From positions 124,001 through 188,000 of the forward strand of contig CP099605.1 of the NCBI GenBank assembly GCA_024372625.1: a stretch of DNA of 64,000 bases, read 5' to 3'. Numbering within the stretch: the first letter of the stretch is position 1; every line of letters starts with the position of its first letter. The notes under the pieces are model-generated. The model did no database searches. It worked only from the letters and a program-made list of their open reading frames with translations, and was not told the origin of the DNA. Of the stretch, positions 11,290 through 20,100 are shown one piece after another. The translations under genes were made by a program, and so were the position numbers. The stretch comes from Comamonadaceae bacterium OTU4NAUVB1 (lineage in GTDB: Bacteria > Pseudomonadota > Gammaproteobacteria > Burkholderiales > Burkholderiaceae_C).

Positions 11290-11523
11290 TCAGCTCGCGC
11301 CGCCGGCTTCCTCCACGCGCTCGGTGTTGGTGGTGCTGCGCGTGCCCTTCAGGTGCATCTCGACGTCGGTCGCGCGATCGCCGACCTCGGCGACCGCGTC
11401 CTTGAGCTGCTGGGTCGTGGTGTCGAGCTTCTTCGCCCATTCGTCGAGCGCGGCGTCGGACTGGACGTCGATGGTGTCGGGCGCGGTGGCGTCGGGCGCG
11501 ATGGGGGTGTCGTTGTCGGACAT
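11290..11523 (-). CDS. DUF3606 domain protein
   Basis: 77 residues. The middle (LDEWAKKLDTTTQQLKDAV, then AEVGDRATDVEMHLKG) matches the short DUF3606 helical motif, a family of small proteins of unknown function common in Proteobacteria. The ends are acidic and disordered. Start ATG at 11523 has an AAGGA-like Shine-Dalgarno upstream. It is convergent with glgX and shares its terminator, and divergent from the FKBP gene with a 176-base gap that should hold both promoters. Confidence 0.78.
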   Translation of the reverse strand: MSDNDTPIAPDATAPDTIDVQSDAALDEWAKKLDTTTQQLKDAVAEVGDRATDVEMHLKGTRSTTNTERVEEAGGAS

Positions 11524-11699
11524 GGAGTTTCCTTCTGGAGGATCGGGACGGGCCGCGCGGATGCGGAGTGGAAGTTCAACCTAGCCCCGCGCGCCGTGCC
11601 GCGCTGTAGGCCGGCCGGACCGGTCGCGCGTCTGCCGACACCGACGCCGCGCCCCGGACGGCAACGCGGACGCGGCACGTCCATGGACAATCGCGCTCC

Positions 11700-12176
11700 A
11701 TGCAAATCCGAAAAGACACCGCCATCACCCTCCGCTACAAGGTCGCCGATGCCAAGGGCAAGCTGATCGAGGAAGCCCCGGAGCCCATGACCTACCTGCA
11801 CGGCGGCTACGACAACACGCTGCCCAAGATCGAGGAGGCCCTCGAGGGCAAGGAAGTCGGCTACGCCGTCACGCTGCAGCTCAGGCCCGAGGACGCCTTC
11901 GGCGAGCGCGACGCGGCACTGGAGCGCACGATCCCCAAGAGCGAATTTCCGCCGGGCGTCAAGGTGGGCGGCCAGCTCGAGGGACGCGACGAACAGGGCC
12001 AGCCCCAGGTCTTCACCGTCAAGAAGATCAAGGGCGACAAGGTGCTGCTCGACGGCAACCACCCGCTCGCCGGCATGGAACTGCGTTTCACGCTCAAGGT
12101 GACCGACGTGCGCGAGGCCTCGGCCGAGGAGATCGCGCACCGGCACGTGCACGGGGCGCACGGCCACCACCATTGA
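11700..12176 (+). CDS. FKBP-type peptidyl-prolyl isomerase, SlyD-like
   Basis: 158 residues. The N-terminal FKBP strand (ITLRYKVADAKGKLIEEA) is interrupted after about residue 65 by the insert-in-flap domain typical of SlyD (PEDAFGERDAALERTIPKSE), which gives chaperone activity, and the FKBP fold then closes with NHPLAGMELRFTLKV. The end is a short His-rich tail (HRHVHGAHGHHH), reminiscent of the metal-binding tail of E. coli SlyD but much shorter and without cysteines. A role in protein folding, and possibly in nickel or other metal handling, is plausible. The symbol is withheld because betaproteobacteria often have several paralogs. Confidence 0.88.
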   Translation: MQIRKDTAITLRYKVADAKGKLIEEAPEPMTYLHGGYDNTLPKIEEALEGKEVGYAVTLQLRPEDAFGERDAALERTIPKSEFPPGVKVGGQLEGRDEQGQPQVFTVKKIKGDKVLLDGNHPLAGMELRFTLKVTDVREASAEEIAHRHVHGAHGHHH

Positions 12177-12194
12177 GCCGCCGGTGCCGCACGC

Positions 12195-13361
12195 TCAGGC
12201 GTGCAGCACCTTCGACTTGACGAACAGCGCGGCCTTCCTCAGGTTGCGCAGCCGGTCGGACAGGGTCGGCGGTTTCAGGTAGGCGCGCGTGGCGGGCACG
12301 TAGGTCAGGGCCCAGGCCTGGCGCATGAAGGGCGCGTTGGCCTTCAGGGCGCCGGCCTTGCCGGCCTCCGACGCCAGGTAGTTGCCGTTGTGCGAGCGCA
12401 GGATGATCTGCGAGGCGTTCACCGGGATGCTGTCGAACAGCGCGTGGGGGTCGTCGCGACCGTCGCTCAGGCGCACCGTCTCGTCGACGTCGGGGTTCAC
12501 GCTCAGAAAGCGGCCCTCGGGCGTGCGCAGCACGATCTTGCCCTGGCCCCGGTCTTCCATCGAGAACCGCACGCGGTCGTCGCCGATCGAGCGGCCCGCC
12601 CAGCGAAGGCCCGCGTCGTCGCCTTCCGCGTACTGGAGGAACCGGCCGTTGTGGCCCTTGAGGCCGAAGGTGTCGGCCGCGGGCGAGGTCAGCTGGGGAT
12701 CGTCGATCTCGTCGAGGCCGACGAAACGGTAGCCCAGGGCCTGCAGCCGCGGGATCAGGGTTTGCGTGAGTTCCAGCGTCCGGTTCTTCGCGGCCACGGT
12801 GTCCATGTCGGCGATAGCGTCGTGCATCACGATGATGCCCTTGCCCTTCTGCTCGATGTCCTTCAGGTAGACCTCGGCGGCCTCCTCGACGGACTTGCCC
12901 AGCTTCCAGTAGTAGCAGTCGATGCCCGCGATGTCCCAGTACACCGGTCCGACGTGGCGGTACGAGCTGCGCGGGTCCACGTTGAGTTCGTCGGCCACCT
13001 CGGGCGACCACTTGCCGTACGTGGCGCGGAAGTAGACCGGGCGGTCCTGGGTGTACTTGCGGATGACGGTGTTGGTGCGGATGACCTGGTCGCGCACGTC
13101 GCCGTTGACCGACACGTAGTAGGGCATGTCCGGGTGCTCGAACGTGTGGTTGCCGATGATGTGGCCCTGGGCGTGGAGCGCGTCGAGCACCTCCGGGCGC
13201 TCGACGGCGAACTTGCCCACCACGAAGAAGGTGGCGCGCACGCCGTGCGCGTGCAGGAAGCGCCCGATCGCCGCGCTGTCCGGGCCCGGACCGTCGTCGT
13301 AGGTCAGGCACAGCGTCTTCTCGGGCAGGTCGACATCGACGATGTTGCGGGGGGCGAGCAT
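12195..13361 (-). CDS. Polysaccharide deacetylase (NodB) with C-terminal fascin-like repeats
   Basis: 388 residues, starting at ATG 13361; the longer upstream frame overlaps the glycosyltransferase gene and is not used. Residues 1-220 are a CE4/NodB deacetylase: TYDDGPG (metal Asp near 22-23), HTFEHP (His72, His76), FRATYGKWS as the third motif, and IIVMHDA near 176-182. Residues about 230-360 hold three related segments, LKGHNGRFLQ (234), LRTPEGRFLS (278) and LRSHNGNYLA (321), spaced about 43 residues apart. This is the pattern of a fascin/actin-crosslinking beta-trefoil, likely a carbohydrate-binding module. No signal peptide is seen. It lies 11 bases downstream of the GT4 gene, so the pair probably makes or modifies a surface glycan. 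Confidence 0.88.
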   Translation of the reverse strand: MLAPRNIVDVDLPEKTLCLTYDDGPGPDSAAIGRFLHAHGVRATFFVVGKFAVERPEVLDALHAQGHIIGNHTFEHPDMPYYVSVNGDVRDQVIRTNTVIRKYTQDRPVYFRATYGKWSPEVADELNVDPRSSYRHVGPVYWDIAGIDCYYWKLGKSVEEAAEVYLKDIEQKGKGIIVMHDAIADMDTVAAKNRTLELTQTLIPRLQALGYRFVGLDEIDDPQLTSPAADTFGLKGHNGRFLQYAEGDDAGLRWAGRSIGDDRVRFSMEDRGQGKIVLRTPEGRFLSVNPDVDETVRLSDGRDDPHALFDSIPVNASQIILRSHNGNYLASEAGKAGALKANAPFMRQAWALTYVPATRAYLKPPTLSDRLRNLRKAALFVKSKVLHA

Positions 13362-13372
13362 CGGTGTGGTCC

Positions 13373-14401
13373 TTACATCTTGCCCAGTTCGAGGGCGACC
13401 CCCGACGGGGCGCGCGAGAACACGTCGAGGTACTTGCGCGCGACATTGCGCTTGGAGTGCTCCCTCAGGTAGGCGCTGCGGCCCTCGGACATCGGATCGG
13501 GCGCGGGCGAGTCCAGCGCGGCCTGCATGAGCGCCGTCAGCGCGTCCACGTCGCCCATCGGAAACACCTCGGCATGGCGGTCGACCGCCTCGGGCAGTCC
13601 GCCGGCGTCGGCCACGAGCATCCTGCAGCCGCACGCCAGTCCTTCGAGCGCCACGATGCCGAAACCTTCCTTGCCGGTCGACGGCACGATCATCGTGCGA
13701 TGACGGTTCATGACCCGCGCCAGGGGTTCGTCGCGCAGCATGCCCAGGAACGTGACCTGCTCGGCCAGGCCCAGCGCCCGGACCCGGGCCTGGAGCCGCT
13801 CGGCCTCCGGACCGTAGCCCACGATGCTCAGGGTGAAGGGGCCGCGCAACCGGCCGCAGGCCTCGATCAGCATGTCGCAGCCCTTCTGCGTCACCAGGCG
13901 GCCGACGAAGACGAAATCGCGCGTGCGCGACTCGCTGTCATAGAGCTTGAACAGTTCGTCGTTGTAGCAGTTGTAGATCACCGTCGAGGACACCGGCAGC
14001 GCCTTGGCCACGCTGCGGCTGACCGAAATGTTGGTCGTCGCCTTGCGGATGACCAGGCTCTTGAGCCGGGTCTTGAAGCCCAGCGACTCCATGATGTGGA
14101 AGTCGTTGTGCGAGATCATCCAGCGCTTGAGCGGATTGAGGACCAGCAGCCAGATGCCCTTGAGCGTGATGTTGGGCATGTAGAAAATGTCGCTCCACAG
14201 GAACAGCCGGATCTGGCTGAGCCGGTCGGCGGAGTGGAAGATCTCGATGTTCTCCAGCGGCGTGCTGCCCGTCTGCGATTGCTCCGTGACCACCTTGACC
14301 TGGTGGCCGGCCCGGACGAACTCACGGGCCAGGAACAACGTGTGGTTTTCGATGCCGCCGATGGCGGGATAAAAAACTGAGCTGTATATCAGTATTTTCA
14401 T
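13373..14401 (-). CDS. Glycosyltransferase family 4
   Basis: 342 residues, GT-B fold. The N-terminal YPAIGGIENH is the standard GT4 acceptor-side motif (residues 11-20). The C-terminal half has FVGRLVTQKGCDMLIEA (165-181) and the EX7E signature Glu245...Glu253 in EGFGIVALE, which binds the nucleotide sugar. It likely transfers a hexose in polysaccharide or glycoconjugate synthesis; donor and acceptor cannot be read. It is followed after 11 bases by the NodB deacetylase. The start at 14401 has an AAGG Shine-Dalgarno 2-5 bases upstream. The first 40 bases and the region upstream are distinctly AT-rich compared with the rest. Confidence 0.9.
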   Translation of the reverse strand: MKILIYSSVFYPAIGGIENHTLFLAREFVRAGHQVKVVTEQSQTGSTPLENIEIFHSADRLSQIRLFLWSDIFYMPNITLKGIWLLVLNPLKRWMISHNDFHIMESLGFKTRLKSLVIRKATTNISVSRSVAKALPVSSTVIYNCYNDELFKLYDSESRTRDFVFVGRLVTQKGCDMLIEACGRLRGPFTLSIVGYGPEAERLQARVRALGLAEQVTFLGMLRDEPLARVMNRHRTMIVPSTGKEGFGIVALEGLACGCRMLVADAGGLPEAVDRHAEVFPMGDVDALTALMQAALDSPAPDPMSEGRSAYLREHSKRNVARKYLDVFSRAPSGVALELGKM

Positions 14402-14777
14402 CCTTGTCTTTTTCCGTTATGAGATCTCGAAATGTTCTCGCGGGTTACAAAAAAGAGAAAAGCATCGGCGCCGCACCCCCCAAAAGAACGGCGCTGTAAA
14501 CACCCGTTTTCCTTTCGAATCGTAACGAAAAGAAAAAGATGCGAACTTTTGCGCAACCTTTGGTATTACTTTCTCCCGAATGGCGTGAAGACTAAACGAA
14601 AGCATTAAGGTTTCTTTGCATTCGGATTGAATCGAGGGAAAACCTTAGGGTTTCCGAAACATTTCATCGACACTTCACCATGATCGGTCAGGCCCCACGG
14701 TGGCGAGGCGGGCAAAGTACCGGATGTCGCTCTTTTGCGACATCTGGTGCAGCCACGCCACACTTCAGGGGGCTCGT
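14402..14777. other. AT-rich intergenic region with inverted repeats
   Basis: 376 bases with no convincing gene. From 14402 to about 14660 the base composition drops well below the neighbours, with runs of A and T on both strands, as expected for the promoter of the GT4-deacetylase pair (minus strand). It contains an imperfect dyad at 14637-14655 (GGAAAACC / GGGTTTCC) and an AAGGTTTC copy about 30 bases away. At 14723-14744 a perfect 8-bp inverted repeat GATGTCGC / GCGACATC encloses a 6-base loop, 34 bases past the moaC stop; it lacks a T tract. A 62-codon minus-strand frame at 14417-14605 has no Shine-Dalgarno and I do not call it. Confidence 0.55.
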
Positions 14778-15278
14778 CTAGGGCGCGACGGTCCAGCTGC
14801 CCGACTTCCCTCCGTGCTTCTCCATCACGCGCACGCCGGTGATCGTCATGCCACGGTCCACCGCCTTGCACATGTCGTAGATGGTGAGGAGGGCGACCTG
14901 CACGGCGGTGAGCGCCTCCATCTCCACGCCGGTCGGGCCGACCGTCTCGACGGTCGCGGTGCAGCTCACGCGGGGTGGCCCGCCGGCCGCGTCGTCCGCG
15001 CCACCGGCGGTCTCGAAGTCCACCGCCACCCGCGTGAGGGCGAGCGGGTGGCACAGCGGAATCAGGTCGCTGGTGCGCTTGGCGCCCTGGATGCCGGCGA
15101 TGCGGGCGATGCCCAGCACGTCGCCCTTCCTGGCCGTGCCCGAGGCAATGAGCGCCAGCGTGGCCGGCAGCATCTCGATGCGGCCACTGGCCACGGCGAT
15201 GCGGTGGGTGGCGGGCTTGGCGGCGACATCGACCATGTGGGCCTGGCCCTGGGCGTCGAAATGGGTGAGGGGACTCAT
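14778..15278 (-). CDS. moaC: Cyclic pyranopterin monophosphate synthase MoaC
   Basis: 166 residues from the chosen ATG at 15278 ([18 protein letters not shown]); two further in-frame ATGs at 15284 and 15287 are possible and none has a clear Shine-Dalgarno. MoaC acts with MoaA to turn GTP into cyclic pyranopterin monophosphate, the first step of molybdenum cofactor synthesis. Family motifs seen: [34 protein letters not shown], and [20 protein letters not shown] followed by KAVDRGM. A short Gly/Asp-rich insert ([11 protein letters not shown]) sits in the middle. No other moa gene is adjacent. Confidence 0.94.
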   Translation of the reverse strand: MSPLTHFDAQGQAHMVDVAAKPATHRIAVASGRIEMLPATLALIASGTARKGDVLGIARIAGIQGAKRTSDLIPLCHPLALTRVAVDFETAGGADDAAGGPPRVSCTATVETVGPTGVEMEALTAVQVALLTIYDMCKAVDRGMTITGVRVMEKHGGKSGSWTVAP

Positions 15279-15465
15279 GGGCATCATCCAGGGTGACGGT
15301 GCGTTCGGAATGAACGTTCACGACGGTCGCGCATCATAAAAACATGGCGCCTCCCGCGCCCACCCGTCGCCAGGGGCGATGCCGGCGGCAGCGGCGGGTG
15401 GCCGTCCACGCCATGGGAAACTGGCGCGATACCGCGCCTCGAACCGCAACCCGACTCCTCGATCC

Positions 15466-17037
15466 ATGAAGAAGACAGCCTTCCTTGGGCACCGTGCCTG
15501 GCGCCGCCTCGGCATCGGCGTGCTGGCGGCGGCGCAGCTGATGGCCGGCATGCCGGCGGCGCGGGCGCAGTTGCCGGGCATGGGCGACGGTGGCGAGATG
15601 ACGGCCGCCGCCGAACGCCGGCTGGGCGACCAGATCGCGCGCGAGCTGTTCCGCGATCCCGACTACCTCGACGACCCGGTCGTCGGCGAACACGTGCAGG
15701 CCATCTGGCAGCGGCTGATGGCGGCGGCGCGGGCACGCGGCGACCTCACCCCCGAACTCGACGAGCGCTTCGCCTGGCTGGTGCTCGTGGGACGCGACCG
15801 CAGCATCAACGCCTTCGCGCTGCCGGGTGGCTACCTGGGACTGCACCTGGGGCTGGTGGCGGCCACCGACAGCGCCGACGAACTCGCGACCGTGCTCGGC
15901 CACGAGCTCTCGCACGTCACGCAGCGCCACATCGCGCGCCTCATGACCAAGCAGGGACGGCAGCTGCCGCTGATGCTCGCGGCCATGGTGCTGGGCGCCA
16001 TCGCCGCGAGCAAGAGCCGAACCGGCGACGCCGGCCAGGCCATGATCGTGGGCGGCCAGGCGCTGCTGATGCAGAACCAACTGGCCTTCTCGCGCGACAT
16101 GGAACGCGAGGCCGACCGCGTGGGTTTCGGCGTGATGACGCAGGCCGGCTTCGCCCCGCAGGGCGCGGCGTCGATGTTCGAGAAGCTGCAGTACGCCTCG
16201 CGCCTGAACGACAACGGCTCCTACCCCTACCTGCGCAGCCACCCGCTCAACAGCGAGCGCATCTCGGACATGCAGGCGCGCTTCCAGTTCCACGACAGCG
16301 AGGGGGCCGCGCCCGTCGCCACGCCCGGCGCGCCACGCGTGCTGAAGATGGACCACGCCCTGGTCGCCGCCCGCGCGCGCGTGCTCTCGCGCCCGGGCGT
16401 CGATGTGATGCGCCTGTGGATCGATGCGGCTTCCGGGGCCGAGTTCGAGCGCCGGACCCCCGTGCAGCGGGGTGCCCTGCTGTACGCGGGTGCCCTGGCG
16501 GCGGGCGAGGTGCGCGAGTTCCGCACGGCGCTCGGCCTGGCCGACCGCCTGGCCGTGCTCGCGGCCGACGACCCGGCGGCGGCACGCCTGGCGCGCCTGC
16601 TGCAGGCCGAACTCGCGCTCGCCGCCGGCGACGCCCCGAAGGCCCAGGCGCGCCTGGACGCGCGCAGCCGGGAACGCGCGGAGATGCTGCTGTCGGCCCA
16701 GGCGGCGCTCGCGCTGCGCCAGCCGGTGCCCATGCTGGCGCCGCTGCGCGAATGGGTGTCGGCGCATCCGCGCGACGCCACCGCCTGGCGCGCCCTGTCC
16801 AACCTGTACGGGGTGCAGAACGACACCCTGCGCGCCATCCGCGCCGATGCCGAGTCGCAGATCGCGACCCTTGACTACGCCGCCGCGCGCGATCGGCTGA
16901 AGGCAGCGCAGGAATTCGTCGCGCGCGGCGCGGCGCGCACGTCGATCGACCATCAGGAAGCTTCGATCGTCGACGCGCGCGCGCGCACAGTCGACACCTT
17001 GCTGCGCGAGCAGCAGGCCGAACCCCCATTGCGCTAG
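15466..17037 (+). CDS. M48 family periplasmic metalloprotease (BepA-like)
   Basis: 523 residues, starting at ATG 15466, with a typical signal peptide (KKTAFLGHRAWRR, then a hydrophobic stretch to ARAQ). The zinc site is clear: HELSH at 146-150 and the third-ligand region EREAD at 213-217. A TPR-like Ala/Leu-rich helical region fills residues 290-500. This matches BepA/YfgC, a periplasmic protease-chaperone that quality-controls LptD and BAM assembly. An upstream in-frame start at 15379 would place charged residues before the signal and is unlikely. It is divergent from moaC. Confidence 0.9.
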   Translation: MKKTAFLGHRAWRRLGIGVLAAAQLMAGMPAARAQLPGMGDGGEMTAAAERRLGDQIARELFRDPDYLDDPVVGEHVQAIWQRLMAAARARGDLTPELDERFAWLVLVGRDRSINAFALPGGYLGLHLGLVAATDSADELATVLGHELSHVTQRHIARLMTKQGRQLPLMLAAMVLGAIAASKSRTGDAGQAMIVGGQALLMQNQLAFSRDMEREADRVGFGVMTQAGFAPQGAASMFEKLQYASRLNDNGSYPYLRSHPLNSERISDMQARFQFHDSEGAAPVATPGAPRVLKMDHALVAARARVLSRPGVDVMRLWIDAASGAEFERRTPVQRGALLYAGALAAGEVREFRTALGLADRLAVLAADDPAAARLARLLQAELALAAGDAPKAQARLDARSRERAEMLLSAQAALALRQPVPMLAPLREWVSAHPRDATAWRALSNLYGVQNDTLRAIRADAESQIATLDYAAARDRLKAAQEFVARGAARTSIDHQEASIVDARARTVDTLLREQQAEPPLR

Positions 17038-17143
17038 GAACGTCCGGGCGCCTCCGCCCGTCCGCCCAGAAGCGAAGTCAGCGACTTTTGTGCGCTTTCG
17101 GGGCGTTCTCTTCACTGCCGGTCATGGTGCCAAAGCGGCAACA

Positions 17144-20100
17144 ATGTCACCATCGGTTAACCATTCCCACGAACGCTGCACCTTGTCCTCCCCTTCACTT
17201 TCCACGCTCTTCGCCTCGCAATGCGCCGCGCAGGGCGACAAGCCGGCCTATGTCTTCCTGCGCGACGATCTCTCCGTCGCCGAGTCGACCAGCTTCGCCC
17301 GGTTGGGCCACGAGGTCCGTGAACTGGCCGAACGGCTCGGTGCCGTGGCGTCGCCGGGCAGCCGGGTCCTCCTGGCGTTTCCGCCCGGGTTGGACTTCGT
17401 GCGCGCCTTCTGGGCCTGCATGCAGGCCGGCTGCGTGGCCGTGCCGGTGCCCGCGCCCGATCCGGTGCGCCTGCTGCACGGCCTGCCGCGGCTTCGCGCG
17501 ATCATCGAGGACACCGGCGCCGCGCTGGTCCTGACCTCGGGCGAGCTGCTGCAGGCGGCGCGCCGCGTGCTGGAGCCGGCGCTGTGGGCGATGGCGCCCT
17601 GGATGGCCCTGGCCGACGTCGCGGCCCGGACCGGCGCGCCGGCCGTGCCCGCTCCCGTGGCCGGCGACGCGCTGGCCTACCTGCAATACACCTCCGGCTC
17701 GACCACGACGCCGCGCGGCGTGCGCATCGCGCACGCCCAGGCGATCGCCAACGTGCACGCGCTCAACGAGGTCGGTGGCGTCGGCCCGGACAGCCGCAGC
17801 CTGGTCTGGCTGCCGCATTTCCACGACTACGGCCTGGTGCACGGCGTGCTCGCGCCGATGGCCGGAGGCCTGACGAGCTGGCTGATGTCGCCGCTGACCT
17901 TCCTGCGCCGGCCGCTGCGCTGGCTCGACGCGCTGGCGGCCCTGCGCATCACGCACTCGGGCGCGCCGGCCTCGGCCTACGTCGCCTGCCTGCGCGCCCT
18001 CGACGGCCGCACGCTCGGGCGCGACCTGTCGGCCCTGGTCTCGCTGAACTGCGGCGCCGAGCCGATCCGCGCCGACACGGTGGCCGAGGTGGTGGCGGTC
18101 TTCGGTGCCGCCGGCATGCGGCCCGAGGCCTTCATGCCCGCCTATGGCCTGGCCGAGGCGGTGCTGGGCGTGAGCGCGTCGCCACGCGACCGGCCGGCGG
18201 CGACGCTCGCGTTCGACGCCAGGGCACTGGCGCGCGACCGCGTCGTGCCGACGGTGACGCACGCGGACGGCCCGACGCCGGCGACGGCGGCCGGCGTGCG
18301 CCTGCTCGCCGGCTGCGGCCGGCCCCTGCGCGACACCGAGGTGCTGATCGTGGACCCGGCGACGCGCGAGCTCGCCGCGCCCGACGTGGTGGGCGAGATC
18401 TGGGTCGGCGCACCCGGCGTGGGCGACGGCTACTGGCGCCAGGGCGGCGCGTCGGACGCGACCTTCGGCGCCCGGCTCGCGGGCGCGCCCGACGGGGCCC
18501 GCGGCTTCCTGCGCACGGGCGACCTGGGCTTCCTGCACGCGGACGAGCTGTTCGTCACCGGCCGCCTGAAGGACCTGGTGATCGTCCACGGCGCGAACCA
18601 TTACCCGCAGGACCTCGAGTGGACGGCCGAGCACGCGCACGCGGCGCTGCGGCCCGGCTACGGCGCCGCGTTCTCGGTCGACGGGCCCGACGGCGAGGCG
18701 CTGGTGCTGCTGCTGGAGACCGAGCGTCGCGTCGGCGCGACGCCCGACGCGGACGCCATCGCGGTGGCGGTGCGGCGCGCGGTGGGCGAGGCCCATGGCC
18801 TGGCGGTGAGCGTGGTGGCGCTGGTGCGGTCGGGCTCGCTGCCGCGCAGTTCCAGCGGCAAGGTCCAGCGCCGCCTGTGCCGCCAGCGCTGGCTGGACGG
18901 CGAACTCGACGTGCAGTCGGTCGCGCCGCTGACCGGGACCGAGACTTCCACCGGCGCCACGGCCGACACCGCGCGCGCGCTGACCGTGATGCCGCGCGAT
19001 GCCACCGAGCAGGCGCTGTGGGAGATATGGCACGAGGTCTTCGGCCGTGCCGCCTTCGGCGTGCACGAGAGCTTCTTCGAGCTCGGCGGGACGTCGCTGC
19101 TGATGACGCAGGTGGCTTCCCGCATCGGGCAGCGCCTGGGGCTGGAGCTGCCGCTGGCCGAGCTGTTCGACCACACCAGCATCGCCGCGCTGGCACGCCA
19201 CGTCACGTTGACGCTGGAGGCCCGGGCCGAGGACGCGTCGCAGGCGCCGGCGCCGGCCGCCATCGTGCGGGTGGCGCGCGGCGCGGCATTGCCGGTGTCG
19301 CTCTCCCAGCGGCGCATGTGGGTGATCCAGCAGTTCGATCCGGCCTCCTCGGCCTACAACGTGGCGGTGACGCTGCGCCTGCGCGGCATGCTCGACGCCG
19401 AGCGGCTGCAGCGGGCCTTCGAACTGGTCGTCAAGCGCCACGAGGGCCTGCGCACGCGCTTCGCGCTGGGCGACGACGAGCCGGTGCAGCTCATCGACCC
19501 GCCGTCCGCCGCGCCGATCTGCGTCGAGCGCCTGGACCTGCGCGCGCACCCCGAGCCGGCGGGCCACGCGCGCGCGCTGCTCTCGGCGCGCCTCGCGCAG
19601 CCCTTCGACCTCGCGCGCGCGCCGCTGCATCGCGCGATGCTGCTGCGCCTGGACGAGCGCGACCACGTGCTCTCGTGGGTCATGCACCACGCCATCACCG
19701 ACAACTGGTCGTTCTCGGTGCTGATGCACGAACTGTTCACGGCCTACACCGCATGCGAGGCCGGCCGCGAGCCGGCCTTCGAGCCGATGCCGGTCGAGTA
19801 CGCCGACTACGCCGCCTGGCAGCGCAGCCCCGAGGCCACCGCGCAGCGCCGGCCGCAGATGGACTACTGGCTCGCGCGCCTGCGCGGGCTCGCGCCGCTG
19901 GACCTGCCCACCGATTTCGCGCGCCCGCAGCGCGCCAGCTTCCGGGGCGGCCGCGTGGCCGCGACCCTGCCGCCGCGCCTGCGCGAGGCCATGCGCGCCT
20001 TCTGCGCCGAGACCGCCTCGACCCCGTTCGTCGTGCTGCTGTCGGCCTTCAAGCTGATGCTCGCGCGGGCCGCCCGCACCACCGACGTCGCCGTCGGCAC

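Noticed and set aside
14417..14605. 62-codon minus-strand frame in the AT-rich gap
   Set aside because: No ribosome site, no recognisable protein, and it fills what must be the promoter region of the glycosyltransferase gene.
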